64,000 nt of DNA from Ridgeia piscesae (lineage: Eukaryota > Annelida > Polychaeta > Sabellida > Siboglinidae): contig JAODUO010000148.1 in assembly GCA_025642075.2 (NCBI GenBank), positions 84,501 to 148,500 of the forward strand. The letters are read 5' to 3'. This document shows positions 1 to 23,429 of this stretch, piece by piece. The notes below the pieces were generated by a model that did no database searches, had not been told where the DNA came from, and saw nothing but the letters and a program-made list of their open reading frames with translations. How positions within the stretch are numbered: the first letter of the stretch is position 1; each line of letters opens with the position of its first letter. Made by a program: the position numbers and the translations under genes.

Positions 1-153
1 GTGGTGCGCCAAGCCCCGGTTCAGTTCTGGATGTGTGGCATCCTTCAGATCTCCCTCGACAATGCCATCCTCATCCAAGTGTTCTACTACTCGGGGGAGA
101 AGACTTCCTGAAGACAACTCTCTGTTGGTGGTTGTGTGCGCCTGTCGAAGCAA
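1..153 (-). CDS. possible partial internal exon, unknown protein
   Basis: Reading the minus strand, the frame is open from about 153 to the window edge (51 codons). The translation is protein-like: a LLRQ helix, a SGSLLPRVVEHLDEDG stretch, then acidic and amphipathic residues. A pyrimidine-rich tract (TATCTTCTTCAC) followed by GATGAG just upstream could be the 3' splice site, putting the exon start at 153. The spacing of leucines and acidic residues faintly recalls death-fold (CARD-type) helices, but I cannot assign a family. The rest of the gene would lie outside the window to the left. The call rests only on composition and the putative acceptor. Confidence 0.3.
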   Translation of the reverse strand, partial: MLRQAHTTTNRELSSGSLLPRVVEHLDEDGIVEGDLKDATHPELNRGLAHH

Positions 154-3029
154 CTCATCCGTTGTGAAGAAGATATTTTAATGTGTACATATAGAGTACT
201 TCATATAAGGATGTACTTACCATGCGCAAGTGTAAGCAGTATGTATGTATTTTATTAGGCATTATACAGTTACATTTTACTGTGTATTAATTGCATATCG
301 TATATTCATCTAGTGTAAATTTATGGTTGTTCAACATGTGTACAATATCATCTTAACGTATATATTTCGCACAAAATTCATGAATAGAAACCGGATCCAA
401 CGAGTACTGCTCCACGTCGTCTCTAGTTGGAGCACAGCAGTAATTGGTGTAGTTCCATATGTCCGGGTGGAACCCTCCTGTGAGTGGAGGTAGGATTATA
501 AGTGTTTCCTGTCCATACAGTTAACACTGAAATCTACTAAATTAATGCAAACAGGGTATCACAGTTAGAATCTATCATTTTGTTGACCAGTTTAGCTTGC
601 ATGAGTGTCACACAGGGTTTTTCAGACCAATTGTCAGTGCTGTTAAATGCATACATTTTATCTTTGACACCTTCCATAAGAGACCAATGTATTCCTCTGA
701 ATGGTTCAATTAGTTGACCAAACTGCCAAAGTCTAAGTCAGTTATGAGTGATACATAAAAGTTGGCCCTGTCGGGTATTAGTTGCAAAACCACAATGTAG
801 CTGTCATTAACTAACATGGTCATGGTGCTTATGCCACATATGTGTTGAACTTATATTACAAACAGCAACCCACATGTTGGCATTGACAGACCAAACTTAT
901 ACCAGTGTGTCATCCCACATCGTGTTGGGATTGGTGTGGGTTAGTGATCTACTCTACATTACAAATGTTGTCCAAGTTATTTCACACAAGTGAATACAGA
1001 CAAAACCCAGTGATGATTGAAAGGGGGGTCTTTAGATTGTTTAAATGCAGGTTTGTTATTTCAAAGTATGTGTTTAAGTGTGGTTTTGAACGTTACTGAA
1101 AAGGATTTATGTGAAACTGCCATTTTATCAGTAAACGAAGAGAGCGTAGGTGATTTAGTATACACCGTTACTGGAAGTGCTTAATGGAACATAAACAAAC
1201 AGCAGGTGTTATTTTTCTAAAGAAGCAAATGTTCGGATCTGCTCGTTTAAAGGCAACTGTGATGTGTTTGTTAACAAGTCTGTGATCAGTCGGCCTATCA
1301 CTTGTCAGTCAAGGAGTTTAGCTGACACCATCTGTTATCATGTCTGTCTCAGCCTATCTCTAGAATCTTCCTAGTTTTTACCATTGAGTGTTACTAGTTT
1401 GTTATATGATTATAATGAAAATATGTGCTTTATCAAATTTATATTATAAATATTAAGATAGCATATACTTTATTCCCCTCATAACCAAGTACATCTTGTA
1501 TGCAGGAAATCTGTGCCATGTCTTGAAATTTATTGACGCTATAATGACAGTTTCAGTGTCTACGATACCAAGTCAGTAGACAGTCATGTTTCACACCATA
1601 AACTGGCTTATTCTTACTTGTACAACATTCATCATTTGCATCTTAACTAATGGCAAAATTGTATTTTAAACATTGAAAAAGGTATTCCTGTATACAAAAG
1701 GTTGTATGGACATACATGAACACAATCACGTACATATGTATTTTGATATGGTTATTTAAATCTGTTACAGTTTAACAAGTTCCTCTTCACCAAAATCACA
1801 AAATAGTCCAAAGGACGTCAGGGCCTCTTGGCCCATTTTTATATACAGTATATATGTAGCATATTAACTATTAATTATTTCACAGTATATTTTATTATTT
1901 ACAAAACTGTCACTCATCAATGAATGAATTATTTTAATTGTGTCTATGAAACCCTTATTCCACTAGATAGCACGGCAGAAAAGAAATTGTGGGTATTTCA
2001 GAAAAATCCTAATGATCTAGGTAGTTTAAAAACATGAAGACATAATAAATGCATGATTAGCCATGCAGTCTGTGCCATATTTCTACTTTTGGACTCGGTT
2101 TCGCGAAGCGTTCGTACCGTTCGACCTTAGGTACGATGCATTGCGAAAATTATTCTTAATACAGATGTGATGGTTTTTGTAATAAAAATGTACATATAAA
2201 CCTACGTCTTGGTCATGAGGTCTCCCTCGTCTGTGAACATAGGACCAATACCTAGCATATGTGGTGTGGAATATTTTCGTGGTACTTGAAATATATGTGT
2301 GCTCACAGAAAAAGTGTCAAATTGCACTTTCCCCCGATACTCGGCAAAAGGGCACAGTTTTGGGGGTCGTAGCGGGCGCTGTTCCAAGGCAAAGGTGTAC
2401 TGGGCACGTTAGCAGAGCGCGGGGTTAGCGCGATGAAATTCCAAATGTTTGGGGGACATGCACCCTCTACCCCATACCAATATGCTACTTATAAGAATTT
2501 CGCTGTGCCAGTTATATAGTTCTGTGTCCCCCCCCCTCTAGTAAATCTGAATTTATGCCCCATTTGGGGGTGTGGTGCGTTGCCTATACTAGCAGTACTG
2601 TGGATGTGTCGCCGTCCAGGGACGTTTTGTGACCGAGGCTCCCTGGCCTAGGCCTAGAGTTAGGCCTGTTTTTATATATATATTCTCCCTAGAACAATCA
2701 ATGGCCATTATTATATTATACAGAAGTTCCTAGAACAAGGCTAAGTTTTTATCGCATCTGCATGCATTCATGATTACCCATCGATCGTGTATATTTTGGA
2801 ATATAGGCCTATATATATATATCTGAAACTTTTCGCTTACTCTAAAATTATGTATAATTGTTTTAATTTGTGCTTAGACGAAGGATATATTTATATTGGA
2901 TGCCATTGTTAAGGGTAGGACAATATGACCTTTACACCCCTGCATACATGTAAAGGTAGTGGCCCCAGAAGATATTGGATTTGTTCAACAGCACAGCTAA
3001 ATTTATTTCAAACGGTCCCGTGACGAGCG
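154..3029. other. no gene recognised (intergenic)
   Basis: AT-rich sequence with short unrelated open frames only. Around 2430-2600 there are runs of C and G (a C8 run near 2530, a GGGGG run near 2450) that look like a decayed repeat. The palindromic word TAGGCCTA and close variants recur at 2640-2820. Nothing here supports a coding or RNA gene. Confidence 0.5.
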
Positions 3030-3322
3030 TCGCTTATTCTCTGATTGGCTCACGTTTAATGACGTCTGCCGGTGACTAACCGGGATTCCCCGAGCGTGCT
3101 GCGACTTGCCGGCCCGTAGGGTTCAAGTTACGCTGGACTGGTCTGCGTCTAGCCATTCATACTGCGTGATTTACTGTATTGTGGCGGTGGAGTACCACTC
3201 GGTTTGTTGATAATCACAGGCCGAGAATGTTGTAGCGGACAGAAGGTTTGTCATGTATCGGTAAGTTCTTAGATCCGTGTTCAACGCAATCAGATCGAAC
3301 TGGCGACACCGCCGTGGGAAGC
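3030..3322 (+). promoter_or_regulatory. probable promoter and 5' leader of the SAM-retropepsin gene
   Basis: A CpG-richer patch directly upstream of the first SAM exon. It holds an inverted CCAAT box (CTGATTGGCT at 3041-3050), no clear TATA box, and a G/C-rich stretch at 3080-3150. The start codon used is the ATG at 3323, in frame with the SAM domain. The frame stays open upstream to 3248 without another ATG. A donor-like GGTAAGT at about 3259 could be a 5'-UTR splice site, but no partner acceptor is convincing. Confidence 0.4.
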
Positions 3323-14904
<11,582 letters not shown>

Positions 14905-15811
14905 TGCCTGCATTTACAGAGGAACAGTGTCTAGTGTGTATTCTGTCTGGTGCGATAAATGGACGTCTTGATTATTATTGGTATTATAAATGCGAGTAGA
15001 CTATTAGATGTAGACACGGACGTGTTTGGAGATAAATCTAGGACGCCACGTACAAGTGCAGCATTTCTCAAGATATTCATCTCGTTAACGTTTGTAGCCA
15101 CTGCCAAGTTAAAAGATGTTCGCTGGTTGTTGTTCTGTTGAATCTGTGTTCACATAACCCGTACTTGTGTTCAAACAAAATAACTGTTTATACTTAATAA
15201 AACAAATGACAAATAGCTATGATGTCCAATCTGTTACGGGATTTAGTTTAGATGGAATTATTCAGCTCGTGTTCTCCGTTCTTCCGTTTATCATATTTTA
15301 CCTTGGGTGCTCAATGAACAAATTATTTCATAATTATTGCCGGCAGATTTGGTTGAAAATGCACGTACTCACCGCCGCAGATGCACGCATGCATGCTCAC
15401 ACACCCGCACGCACTTACGCACTAACACAAACATTCATACTGACACACTCGCATATAATTATGTACATCCGCGCAGACGCGCCAGTACTCTGTTGGTTCG
15501 ACTAACCAGAAGAAAGCGTGGCTATATTTCGGCAGTTGAAACTTTAGGATCAGGACAGCGCCGCTCTCAAATTGGCTCCTTTCCTGTTGCCGAGGAGGAG
15601 ATCAGTTATATTTTAGGACCGATTTGTTCAGATCATTTGAAAGTCAGATCCTTCAAATCCAGTCCTGTCTCCCATTGACACACGCCAAGGAGGCACTTTG
15701 TTTAACACTTATATTAAAATGGTCTACGGGAGAGCGCGCCTAAGCTGAAGAAAATACGTAAACTACGGGTAATCTCTTTCTTGCGAAACTGTTCATAACA
15801 GTGTGTATAGT
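14905..15811. other. 3' flank of the SAM-retropepsin gene, no gene seen
   Basis: A possible polyadenylation signal AATAAA follows the stop codon at about 15197. A CA-rich stretch with ACGCA words lies at 15380-15450. Short open frames here have no protein-like pattern. Confidence 0.4.
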
Positions 15812-16370
15812 CCTTAGAACTGCTCAAAGCGCTTTACACTTTACGTCCCTGGCAGACCTGTTCTATCTAACACCATCTCGGCTACTGTGGAAGCAACGAA
15901 AGCTGGGACCTGCGCTTTCTCGGTTGCCGCACCAACCATGTGGAACTCGCTTCCTGTCAGTGTTAAATCAGAAGGTAATATAGTTTCATTCCGCCGACGT
16001 CTTAAAACCTATCTCTTTAATGCTGCATATCCTCCTTAGCTTCCTAACACCTTCATCCATCCATTGGCGATTCACGCATTGTTTTACGATTACGATATTG
16101 TTTAATCCCTTGGTTTTGTCGCGCCACTGAGCTTGATCTTCGAGGATATTGGCGCATAAGAAGTCGTTATTATTATTATAATTATCCAGCTACGCTGCAA
16201 TTTATGCGCGAAGGCTATTCATACAAATATCCACCACTGTCTATAGCCAGTTACCCATTCCTACAGCTGAGTTAACTGGAGCAATGTAGAGTGAACAAAA
16301 CTTGCCCAAGGATTAACACCGCAGCACATGGTTAATTCGACCCTGGGTTCTATTATTGGAGAGTCCGAAG
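15812..16370 (-). mobile_element. SINE, minus strand, split by a LINE
   Basis: The two outer parts (15812-15883 and 16186-16370) match, in reverse complement, adjoining parts of the SINE at 51520-51845. Shared words are CAAAGCG, CAGACCTGTTC, ACACCATCTC, TTGGGCAAG and CTCTACATTGCTCCAGTTAA. The middle (15884-16185) is a LINE 3' end in the opposite orientation, so the LINE inserted into an existing SINE. Confidence 0.65.
15884..16185 (+). mobile_element. CR1/L2-type LINE 3' end
   Basis: Encodes the C-terminal signature of CR1/L2-like reverse transcriptases (SVAAPTMWNSLPVSVKS, then FRRRLKTYLFN and a stop). A short 3' UTR with GCGCCACTGAGCTTGATC and an ATT-rich tail follow. Severely 5'-truncated, as is usual for these elements. 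Confidence 0.7.
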
Positions 16371-18957
16371 CGTTTGCAGAAACTTTTTCGACACGCTTAC
16401 AGAAAGCAAAGTGACTATTTTGCAGAACTCACCAATATTTTTTTTTTAATCCGTTAGTAGATTAGGACAACATTTAGTGTTACCGTGTTTGGGTAGATGG
16501 TTTTTTTTCTTCTGAAAAATTATGTATGACAATAGCTAGCGTCCCAGTTGTTGATAAAGACAAACACACGCACGCATGTTCGCATGTACACATGTGAAAT
16601 CAAATTATAGGAATATGCATATGCGCAAACGGGCATGACATTGCCAGAAAGTTGCGCACTACGCACAATGATAACGTCAACGATTTATATACGAAGTCGA
16701 AGTGGATAATCAGTAGGTCATTTTCCTTCACTGTTTCATCCTTTTCTTTCCTTCGTCTTTATCTTCATATTATTGATATTTAGTGTCCTTAGTATTACTT
16801 CGATCTAAGAAACTGCCATAGCGACATCGAGATGTGGACTACAGGCTTTACAACGTATGCGATATGGCGATAGGAACTTTGTGATCTTTCACCGCAAACA
16901 AGGAGAAGTCGGACTTTCTTCAAGTTAGTGAAGCGGGTGTTAAGCCTCGGAGAATGTGACATTATGTTAATTAACGGACATTAAACGTTAAGGTGTTATA
17001 AGGTGTAAATCGTTGTAATTTATGTTAGGTAACCATGGGCGGGAGGAGAGTAAATTCCTTTCACTGGGAAACCATATTTCCTCCTCCCCGAAATGGGTTA
17101 GAAGTTCGGTTGCCGGCTTACAGATTTCTTCCATGGCTTTACCCGTCGTGGTCAACTTTCAGTCATTTTACTCTTTTATTCAATCTAAATGACTGGTTGA
17201 TTCCCGCGGTGTTTTTCATAATTCGATGACTAATTTCTTAAAAATAAATAATTAAAAACAAAGAAGTAGTGTACTGCCTGTTTCAAAGTTTTCAACACCA
17301 CGATATCCTAGAAAAAGACCAGCTCGATCAGGTGTTATTACAACGTTCCGGATAGGGTAGATTGATGGGTAATTGTCCCCCTAGACCTCGCAATGTCTGT
17401 ATTAGAATAACGTATCCCTATGTGTCTTGAAGCTGAAGTGCCGCCGCCGCATAGACGTTCTGTCCTAGATATTGTGGAGTTGTAGATGTCGCCGCGAACA
17501 GGTACAAATGCACAATAATCCACCCTCCCCGTCTTCTTCCGATGTCTGTGGGCCTGTCCGAAGACAACGAAATCGGTAACGATGCAGTTGGAGGGTTTGT
17601 ACCACACTTCCCCCGCCCCGAGGCTCAACAAAACATTTCGGGGTTCTAAAAAACTCAAACTGCACCCCAAAAATCTCGTTGCATAACAAATAGTGGCGCC
17701 ACATGGCGGAGTTAGGATAATCAAGACTGTTTTGTAAGTGGGTCAACCCCCGTGCGGCGACCCCGTGAATTAACAAATTTGGCGCGAAAATCGACCATGA
17801 TGTTTTTGGGGACAGTTGAAAGGGCGAGTATTTTCTTCGGTTAGTAGCCATTAGCTACGCGACAATGTTTTTTTCAGTGAAGCATTACACAATGCATTAT
17901 ACAGGATAAGATCGACATGTGTACGTCGCTATGTAATGTTCTAAATTACAACCACAACAAGTTATTTTATATTATCCGCATGTTTCGAATATTGCTCATC
18001 GCGCGAGCCGTGCAAATCAAACGGGTTCGATGGTTTTTTTTTTAATTTGTTGGGGAATTGATGGGTAGTACATTATCAGGTAGTATTTCGCTGTTTCTGT
18101 GATTTGGTATAATACAGTAGGTGACAATCTACAAGTTATGCCGTCAGCATCAACACGTTAATTTACAATTATTGTTCTCCCAATGCTTGTCCCTGTTGTC
18201 ACGGATGAGGCCGGTTTGGGAACTGGGTTGAGTTAATTCAACTTTCAACAATATTATACAAATTACATATATACTTAAAACTAAAAATAATATTTCATAT
18301 AAAACTGTCTTCAAAGAATACCCGAGTAACAACATACATATGTCATGTGTAATATAATTTGTATAAACATTAATTATAACTTATTATAATAATTAATAAA
18401 TTTAATGTAGCCTAACAAACACAAAAGTACGAACTGTATGCTAAAAAGGGGGAAATAATACAATAGTACAAATAAGCAAACTAATATAAATTAGCTACAT
18501 TAAGCACGACAGTATTTAATAAGTTAGTTTGCACAGCCACATGTGCAGGCATAAGTATTTGTATTAATAATACTATTAATCAAACACTCCTGCTGTCAAT
18601 CGTGTTGGTTTCCAAGTGCTTTATATACCACAATGCATTGCGCATACAGCAAACAAGGCAAATTGGCGATGTCTTTTAAGATAGGGGCTCCATAAACAGA
18701 CCTTGTGCACGTTTGTGCTATCTATTGGTAAGCTATCACTGCAATCATGTTATCGTCCACATAATTCTTTACACTTCTGCATATGAATCTTGCTGCATCC
18801 AACTAAATAAATAGTCACAAACCGACATGGGGGTAAATACATCGACATATATTTAAATACAAATACTCTTGCGGGGTTCAAATATAGTTACAAATACTTT
18901 TCAATGCAAAACTATATAGCAGGATCCAGTCGTCAGGACAACTCAGTGCGTTGCTAT
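16371..18957. other. intergenic, no gene recognised
   Basis: Two overlapping minus-strand open frames of about 128 codons each (17338-17724 and 17465-17851) cover a GC-richer patch. Neither has a recognisable domain or splice support. The rest is AT-rich and unassigned. Confidence 0.4.
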
Positions 18958-19024
18958 TTACTTCATGACAGATCTCGCCAATCGAACACAATCTCAACTT
19001 CTCTGGGAAGCATCCAGTCATAGT
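18958..19024 (-). mobile_element. SINE fragment
   Basis: Reverse-complement match to the 3' half of the SINE at 51520-51845. The word CTTCTCTGGGAAGCATCCAG is shared, and the flanking GACAGATCT and CAATCTCAA line up. Confidence 0.6.
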
Positions 19025-19609
19025 TGACTATGTCCCAGGGATTGGTGCAGGATGCAACATTGTGTCTGACACATCATACGCTGACATCATGTGCTCTTTT
19101 CTGTAGTATATGTCCAAATACTGCAAGCAAAATAGCATGTTTATCTGAAAAAAAGTTTTTTTTAAATGGACATACTCTAATCACTGTATTCAGACACCCT
19201 AAACTGTTGTAAATGCTCATGATACACAGTGACTGCAGGTAGCCAGGTATCCTTACCTATATTTTTGGATATCAAAAATAATTACGTTTGTATATTGTAT
19301 ATTTTGGGGCAACTGAAACTTCTACTATTTTCAAGTGTCCATATTCATCTGTCATTATGATATATTCTATCTGACTATCTCAAACTATTTTTGCAGGGCA
19401 TAATTTTATGTAATTAACTGACAAATGCAGACACTGGATTCAGGGGCTGTAAATAAATAGCTAAACTGACCAATAATGGCTAGGTGTCAGACTGTTAGTT
19501 GCTTAGAACTATGCAAGGCATTCACACTCTAAAAGGCATACTTTTGATATGAAATTTCTTCTGCCTAAGATCTGGCTGCGGTTGTCACCTAGAAGGATGT
19601 GACCAATTA
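19025..19609. other. upstream of the mir-2 cluster
   Basis: Where mir-71 normally lies in lophotrochozoan clusters, I find no sequence with the GAAAGAC seed. At 19570-19605 the stretch GGTTGTCACCTAGAAGGATGTG resembles a decayed mir-2 5' arm. The primary-transcript promoter is not identifiable. Confidence 0.35.
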
Positions 19610-19698
19610 GATCGCTGCTGGTGTGACTGAAGCGGATGTGATGTGGTGATTCTCAGGTCGTATCACAGCCTTGCTTTGGTCAGACCAGTGGCGACTGA
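19610..19698 (+). ncRNA. mir-2: mir-2 family microRNA hairpin 1
   Basis: The 3' arm carries a mir-2 family mature sequence at about 19661-19683, starting TATCACAGCCTTGCTTTGG (seed ATCACAGCC). The 5' arm (GCTGGTGTGACTGAAGCG, then GATGTGAT) pairs with it through Watson-Crick and G-U pairs around a loop at about 19645-19658. The 3' arm location of the mature strand is typical of mir-2, whose members regulate mRNAs through the K-box-type seed. Confidence 0.82.
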
Positions 19699-19732
19699 CC
19701 ACAGACTGTGTGTGAAGAGACGACAGGCCAAA

Positions 19733-19818
19733 TGCTGTGAGACATGTGACCCAAAGTGGCTGTGATGTGTACTTTTTCCACTCGTATCACAGCCTGCTTT
19801 GGTCTACATGTCTCGACA
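19733..19818 (+). ncRNA. mir-2: mir-2 family microRNA hairpin 2
   Basis: A long, nearly perfect stem. The 5' arm GACATGTGACCCAAAGTGGC followed by TGTGATGTG pairs with the 3' arm. The mature sequence at about 19785-19807 begins TATCACAGCCTGCTTTGG. It lies about 120 bp after hairpin 1, consistent with one polycistronic transcript. Confidence 0.88.
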
Positions 19819-20363
19819 GAATCTGCTACATTAACAATTTTATTGTGAGTTCCTGCTACAACGATCTACTGATATGTGATGTTTGAATGTGATACCCCTC
19901 TCCCCTGGCTTGTCGCGTTGCTATTTCAAACTAAAATTAACAGTAACGCCACTGAATAACTATCATTGGAACCGCAAATTTTGAAGTTTCCGTTGATGTA
20001 ACCCGTTGTAAGTATCATAGTATGTTTATGCACAAAGAAATCATGGATGAACACGCCAGCTTGGGCATATGGTGCACATGACGACTATTTACTTCTAATT
20101 GTTTTATTGCGCGTTATAATTGGTTATCTTCATAAACAATGATGTAGAATCATAGTGGACATAGTGTGCTTACACAGCGGCATCAGTAGTTGGTGTAATG
20201 ATGGATAATCCGTGTCTACTTCAATACTACTTTGCTTTATGCTTTTAGTGAAAAATAGCAAAACAATCGTGTGGTTAGTTTTGGATTTTCTCTGTTCCCA
20301 CAGTAACCAATCTCATATTTTCCATGCTCATAATATTCATTGATGATTGTTGTTTCATAATAT

Positions 20364-21028
20364 GTCGGGAGCATGGTTGGGTTCAAATACGTATTTGTAT
20401 TTTAATACATAACATTTTTGTATTTGAAATGAAAATCACAAAAAGGCATTTGTATTTTATATTTGGTCTGTATTTGCAAATACATATAGAAATTACCAAC
20501 AACAGGTAGAGCATTGCCTCAGATAAACTGGCTCAGCAGTCAAGACAGAATGTTTTTCACATCTGGTCAAGAGTAGGCAGTGCTGAGAAAATTGGCCTAC
20601 AATGAAGCTGCTCAAACATCACAGAATGTGCTTCAAAGAATCCTGCAGTCAACTGCTGTGTAAACATCCTGGGCTCAGACAAAGGAACCCAGGTTTCCTG
20701 CAGTGCAGGGGAAGAGCTACCCACCAGTTGGTACAGTAGTTACAGATAAGGACAGTCTATAGTAAACCTGCCTGTCAATTAGTTTACAGCAGTCAATCGA
20801 ACCAAATTCTACCCACTATGACACACTTGAGCTATAATGGAAACACGGGTCAGTATTTTAATCATATTTAAATCAAATTTCAAAAATGGCAATGTATTTG
20901 AATAAAAAATGGCAGTGTATTTGAACTGAATTTTTTTATTTTAATTGAAATCTGGAAAAGCAATGAATTAGGTTTGGCCGAGTTGATTCCAAAATGGCAA
21001 TGTATTTGAACCCAACCCTTGTCGGGAG
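20364..21028. mobile_element. non-autonomous hAT-type element (copy 1) with 8-bp target duplication
   Basis: The element proper is 20372-21020 (649 bp). It has terminal inverted repeats (CATGGTTGGGTTCAAATA on the left, TATTTGAACCCAACCCTT on the right) and is flanked on both sides by the identical 8-mer GTCGGGAG. An 8-bp target duplication and a CA(G)GGTTG terminus are hAT hallmarks. No transposase frame is present. It lies inside the mir-2 cluster, between hairpins 2 and 3. A second, shorter copy is at 23438-23862. Confidence 0.8.
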
Positions 21029-21082
21029 CTCTATTCCAAAAGTGCTTCTGTGTACCCTAAATTGAAGTAGAAGTTGTGGTTG

Positions 21083-21152
21083 TCGGGTTGGCTAAAGTTG
21101 GTGTGATGTGATTTTATACATATCACAGCCTGCTTTGGTCAACCTGATAATC
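21083..21152 (+). ncRNA. mir-2: mir-2 family microRNA hairpin 3
   Basis: The 5' arm GGGTTGGCTAAAGTTGGTGT pairs with the 3' arm around the loop ATTTTATAC. The mature sequence at about 21121-21143 begins TATCACAGCCTGCTTTGG, identical over its first 18 nt to hairpin 2. That suggests a recent tandem duplicate. Confidence 0.87.
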
Positions 21153-21273
21153 TGCACATTCACTGGATGTGGGACCAAGATAGACCAGCGAAGAGGCCAA
21201 AAAAACGGAATCTGTTAAGTGTTGTAAAAATGTGCTATTTGGTGTTGCGTGCAGTGGGTTGTGTTTTGCAGAA

Positions 21274-21362
21274 ATTAGGTCACCTAGAGGTCAAAATGGC
21301 TGTGGAATGTTGATCTTAAAAGTCATATCACAGCCATATTTGGTCATCCTGGTGAACTTTGA
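21274..21362 (+). ncRNA. mir-2: mir-2 family microRNA hairpin 4
   Basis: The 5' arm GTCACCTAGAGGTCAAAATG with GCTGTGGA pairs with the 3' arm, which reads on through GGTCATCCTGGTGAAC. The mature sequence at about 21326-21348 begins TATCACAGCCATATTTGG. The seed is kept but the 3' part differs, as in the mir-2/mir-13 split of other protostomes. Confidence 0.85.
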
Positions 21363-21525
21363 ACACTTCAAGTGAAACACACGTTGCATTAGCACAAGGA
21401 AAAGGTTTTATGTTGGTATTTCACTAAAATATCTTTCTGACTACAATGTAAACGGAAAATATTGCAAAGATAGTAGTGATTATATATTTATATACGATTC
21501 AACTATGATGTATTGATTATTATAG

Positions 21526-21695
21526 ACTGTACATATGCTACACAGTACTTTTCATTGCGAGTTGTCAGATGGGACCCAGATCAGAGAGTCTATCTTCACG
21601 ACACAGGTGACTGGCCAACACAGGTAATAGCAACTGATAAGACAGGTGAATTTACAGTGAGCCAGCTGGTCACTAAATTAACGAAGAGCCATTAG
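21526..21695 (+). CDS. possible terminal coding exon just after the mir-2 cluster
   Basis: An acceptor-like TTATTATAG precedes a frame that reads protein-like (FSLRVVRWDPDQRVYLHDTG, then DWPTQVIATDKTGEFTVSQL) and ends at a stop codon at 21693-21695. An alternative is an internal exon ending at CAG/GTAATA near 21624. I do not recognise the family and found no convincing upstream exons. If real, the mir-2 hairpins could lie in an intron of this gene. Confidence 0.3.
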
Positions 21696-23429
21696 CCAGG
21701 TTTTTATTGTAAAAAGTAACGTCAAGTAAGGTTATTTCCAGGACATAATATTCATTGATATCCACCACAGCTTCACAAAATGCTGGTAACTAATTTAATA
21801 ATTTCCAATAAATTATGGTTAAGACTTAAAAATCCATTATCAGTTCGATTACTTTTGCTCCTCGCGTTTGAGACTAATTTCATGAAAAAGCAAACTTACG
21901 AATTAATCCCTGTGACATGCTAATTCGTTTATGCATATATGTGCCTTCGTTTTTATGAAATAAAGTCAGAAAAAAATAAAAAGCTTCGGTAGCGAATTGT
22001 TGAACCACACATCTGAGTTATCGTGATATCTAGAAAAGACTAGAAAATCTCGCGTGATCGATTGATGTGTGCCTAGATGGCTGATTTCGGATTCTGCATG
22101 TGACTTCCCAGTTTAAGCGAATGGTGCCAGCTGTAGCCAACACGATCGGTTTTTGTCTGCTACCCGGTGTAACGCTGATTGTTTTTTATACAATAAAAAA
22201 TAGTTCTTTTATTAAGCAAACTGTGCTTATTACTTGACCTACTTATATAGAACGCTACTGGACATGAAAGAAGGATTGGCGATGAGCAAAACAAAATGAT
22301 TGGGAAGCTTTAATAATTAGCTCGTGAAATAAGGAGTAAAGAGTATTATTTCTCGAATCATTATGGACCTGTGAAAGTTTCAGAACCCTTTTTAGTAGAA
22401 TTGGAGTTTAGAAATATATTTTTTTGGTTCCACTCACCCTTGGTGCAGAATTACAGTGAAAATGCAGACACACAAAGTCATACATGTAGAAAACAAAGGA
22501 AAACAAAACATAGAAAAAACAAACTGACTACAATAGTAACACTGAAGGCAGCTGTTACAATTAATTCTGTGCCATACAAAATGTCAAATTTGCACCTTTA
22601 GACACAACAAATTATTCTACCTGTCTACTGACTCTTGGTTTGATTTGAAGTCCCTGAATCTGATGTCCCCATTAGTCAGATAAGCCATGCAAAAATACTT
22701 TGTTTCATGCAAACTTACATGCTTACATTATTTCTGTGATATATGGCAATCTTTTTAGTATCAGGTATTATGATGAAATGTAATCATTGACTGGTTACAC
22801 ATTTTTGGCCAAATAGTAACAAACTGCAAAAAATCAATGCTGTAATGTTTGCCAAATATAGTTGCTCACACTATATTGCCACAAATGAAACCAGCTTTCT
22901 CTGATTATTTTCATCAAAGATGAACAATACCTTAGAAATTAATTAACCTGCTGTTTTACTTCACGCAGTAAAAACTTTAATAGCGACATCAAACAAACTA
23001 AGTAAAATATATATCATAATTACAATACAGATTTGCGAAAGACTCGAAGAGTTGTTTATTTTGAAGAAATTCACGTTTAACACAACATACACATAAGTGA
23101 AACAAATGTATGGTCAGGAAGACTATTTAGAATATAAATAATAGCAATAATAATGATATAACATGGTTACACTGGTATAAGTACATATATATATATGTGC
23201 ATATTTTTAGATGTTTACAATATACATTTTATGCACAAATAACTACATGTACACCTGCTTGATTTTTGGCAATGACAATTTTTTTTTTTTTTGTTGAATT
23301 CGTAAATACAAAAAATATATTGATTTAGTAGCCATGCAGACTATGAGTACGGACTTCATCAGTAGTATCATTAACACGTCTAATACATAGTGTGTAGTCT
23401 TCACTGTTAAATCTGGTACGTGTGTCATA
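21696..23429. other. intergenic, no gene recognised
   Basis: AT-rich sequence with short frames of low complexity and no repeat that I can assign. Confidence 0.45.

Noticed and set aside
17338..17851. Two overlapping 128-codon minus-strand frames
   Set aside because: No recognisable domain, different frames of one GC-richer patch, no splice or start context.
18820..18860. GACATGGGGGTAAATA as a mir-71 candidate
   Set aside because: The seed GAAAGAC is absent and no convincing hairpin surrounds it.
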